A program made the position numbers and the translations under genes. A stretch of DNA of 64,000 bases, taken from positions 6,530,501 to 6,594,500 of the forward strand of contig JAMJFZ010001133.1 of the NCBI GenBank assembly GCA_026225945.1, read 5' to 3'. This stretch comes from Cricetomys ansorgei. Taxonomy: Eukaryota > Chordata > Mammalia > Rodentia > Nesomyidae. Below the pieces are notes generated by a model that saw nothing but the letters and a program-made list of their open reading frames with translations, searched no databases and was not told the DNA's origin. Shown here one piece after another: positions 62,100 through 64,000 of the stretch (within the stretch, counting starts at the first letter, position 1; each line of letters opens with the position of its first letter).

Positions 62100-63260
62100 T
62101 CACACATTAAAAAATTCCTTAAAAATACTTAGCCATGATATATATGCAGAGCACCTGGTGTAAGTGAATCCCAAGCAGTCCTTGTACATGATGCTTCAGT
62201 CCCTGTTAGTTCACATTCTTCAATCATGTCACACCCCAAGCAGACCTTGTACATGATGCTTCAGTCCCTGTTAGTTCACATTCTTCAATCATGTTGATTT
62301 AGATCTTGTTTTCTTCGTGACCTAGATCGGCTCTGGTGGAGACATACCACTTTTGGCTGAGTGTTACTCTCATTCTCTCTCTGCATAATGTCTGGCTAAG
62401 AGGCTCTGTGTTTGTTCCTAGTTTCTTCAGGAGGAAGCTTCTCTGATTGTGACTGAGCAAGGAATTGATCTATGAATATAGCACAGTGTCATTAGGGGTC
62501 ATTTTATCACTAGGGTTTTTTTGTTCGTTTTTTGTTTTGTTTTGTTTTGTATTGTTTTTAGACCAATAGTATTTGGTTTTACCCTAGGTCCCTGGGCTAT
62601 CTAGTCTTTTACATGTTCAACTAATCAGTGTTGAATGTGGGTTCAACCTCATGGAATGGGCATTAAACCAAATCAATAATTGGTTGGCTATTCATACAGT
62701 CATTGTTCTACCATTACCTTATCATATTCTGTGGGCAGGACATAATTATATACCATAGTGTTTGAGACTGGTTTCTTGTTTACATTTCTTTTTTGGTAGC
62801 ATGCACAGAAAATTCTTGTCCCAAAGATGCTAAAAGATAGGGGTGAAGATTCTATGTAGGTACCTGCTCCACCTCTCTGTTCAATGAGTTGTGTAGGTGT
62901 TGTCTTCAGCCATGGGTTCTTGCTGTCAGTTTGTAGACAGCAACCTATTGTCTTGGAAATAGAGGGATTGTTGGGAATTCTCCTTGGAACCCTTTGGCCA
63001 ACAACTCAATTAGATGTTTCTCTAATTATAGTTCTGGCACTGGAATTTTCACTTGGTGGAAAGAGATAGCCAGCTGCGACTGTTTCCCCCAATATTTGGA
63101 GATTGCGTTTATATTGCTATCGTATATGTATATATTTTAGGAACCTTCTACTGTCTTAGGTTTTCATAGTACTCCACAAATGTATCTTATTTTAAGTCGT
63201 TTCTCTTCATATTTTCTCCTTCAAACTTCCTCCCTCTTCCCCTACCTATGTGTTCTCCTA
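62100..63260 (-). mobile_element. L1 (Lx-like) 3' UTR, antisense, long
   Basis: Landmarks in order: ATATATGCAGAGCACCTGGT, TGATGCTTCAGTCCCTGTTA, GGAGGAAGCTTCTCTGATTG, GCAAGGAATTGATCTATGAA, TAGTATTTGGTTTTACCCTA, GGTCCCTGGGCTATCTAGTC, TTCAATGAGTTGTGTAGGTG and AGCAACCTATTGTCTTGGAA. It overlaps in content with 13611 and 18385 at its start and extends much further. A TTTTG run (62531-62551) and a 65-base tandem duplication (62170-62294) are internal. No coding frame above about 61 codons. Confidence 0.75.
62170..62294. repeat. 65 bp tandem duplication inside L1
   Basis: CCCAAGCAG(T/A)CCTTGTACATG through CACATTCTTCAATCATGT occurs twice at an offset of exactly 65 bases (from 62170 and from 62235). 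One mismatch over 60 aligned bases. Confidence 0.95.
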
Positions 63261-64000
63261 GTATTGTAGTTTTGAATAAATGTCTAGACTTAAAATTCAA
63301 GAAAAAGAGGAAGTGAGATTTAATTGCTATACTACAAATAACATCCAGGATTCCAAGATGTATCCTTCAACTCCATCATTGCAGACTCATTTTATTAAAA
63401 ACACAAAAACAAAAATAAGCCTGATATTTCCTCATGGAAGTTTGCTTACTTAGAGACTTAATATATTCTTTTCTCTAGCCTATCATTTTGTAGTGTTAGA
63501 AATTAACCTAAGCTATAAACCTATCATATGTGGCCTCTGGAAATTTGTTATTTGAATTGTTAAAACCTGGTGCTCCTTTAATAGTGGGATCTATTTTATT
63601 CAGTTAATGGTGTCTGTTTTATTTTAAATCATTTCTCAAGGACATAATTTTAGCTCATGAGACTGCTAGTCAATTCACTTTTCTGTGAGTAATTTCTAAA
63701 TTGCTTTTTAAAATTTATTATATGCAGAGGAAAATCATTTGAAAACTTTATAATAAATTTAATACATGCAAGAAGTATACTCTTGTGAGAGTAGAAATGT
63801 CTGTTTTGTAGCCGTAGAGGCAGAAGTTCATTTAGAATTTCCATAAATTCATAGTTTCTATTACAATTTACAAAATAAAAATGAACAAGTAAATATTAGA
63901 ATAATAAAGGTGAAAATAAAATCTGGGAAAATGGTCACATAAACCAATTGAAAATATACATTTTTATCATCATTATTATTATTTATGCCATTAATAGAAA
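63260..64000. other. Unique AT-rich DNA to window end
   Basis: No element recognised. Confidence 0.45.

Overview
The window is nuclear DNA from a muroid rodent. The evidence is the repeat set: B1, B2/B3, B4/RSINE1-like and ID-like SINEs, together with many 3'-end fragments of rodent-type L1 (Lx-like) elements. The species cannot be fixed from this sequence alone. Most SINEs and L1 pieces are clearly diverged, so this is old, quiescent repeat-laden DNA with no obviously recent L1 insertion. Family names come from recognition by eye. Names that need a consensus search are marked as uncertain in each entry.

No protein-coding gene, exon with convincing splice context, structural RNA gene, CpG island or bacterial-type feature could be supported. 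All long open frames seen are under about 155 codons. They fall in microsatellites, in L1 3' UTRs, in a non-coding LTR element or in AT-rich unique sequence, and none shows a recognisable domain. The region reads as an AT-rich gene desert or a large intron.

Layout: 1-8 kb has a truncated SINE with a TC/AC tail, unique DNA, a GA-rich satellite, an old SINE pair, a complete but non-coding LTR element (4535-6216, two LTRs, three internal ~100 bp tandem units) and a sense L1 3' UTR. 8-20 kb has antisense L1 pieces, a ~0.85 kb dispersed repeat (10240-11110), a B2 head, a B1, and two opposed L1 3' ends (18385-19560). 20-31 kb has a TG tract, a long antisense L1 3' UTR (21760-23110), an antisense B1, a B2, a sense L1 piece and a cluster of microsatellites (28180-30362). 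31-44 kb is mostly unique DNA with scattered SINE fragments and two islands that look like possible regulatory elements (32690-32870 and 38430-38960). 44-52 kb has B3, RSINE1, B2, antisense L1, a TG...CA LTR-like repeat (49614-49969) and the inverted partner (50880-51890) of the 10.2 kb repeat. 52-58 kb is almost entirely unique AT-rich DNA. 58-64 kb has a second TG...CA LTR-like repeat, oppositely oriented L1 ORF2-end fragments, a B2/B3 and a long antisense L1 3' UTR containing a 65 bp tandem duplication.

I looked for an undescribed system and do not see one. The best leads are the regulatory-looking unique islands, the inverted dispersed-repeat pair, the non-coding LTR element with internal tandem repeats, and several local tandem duplications.
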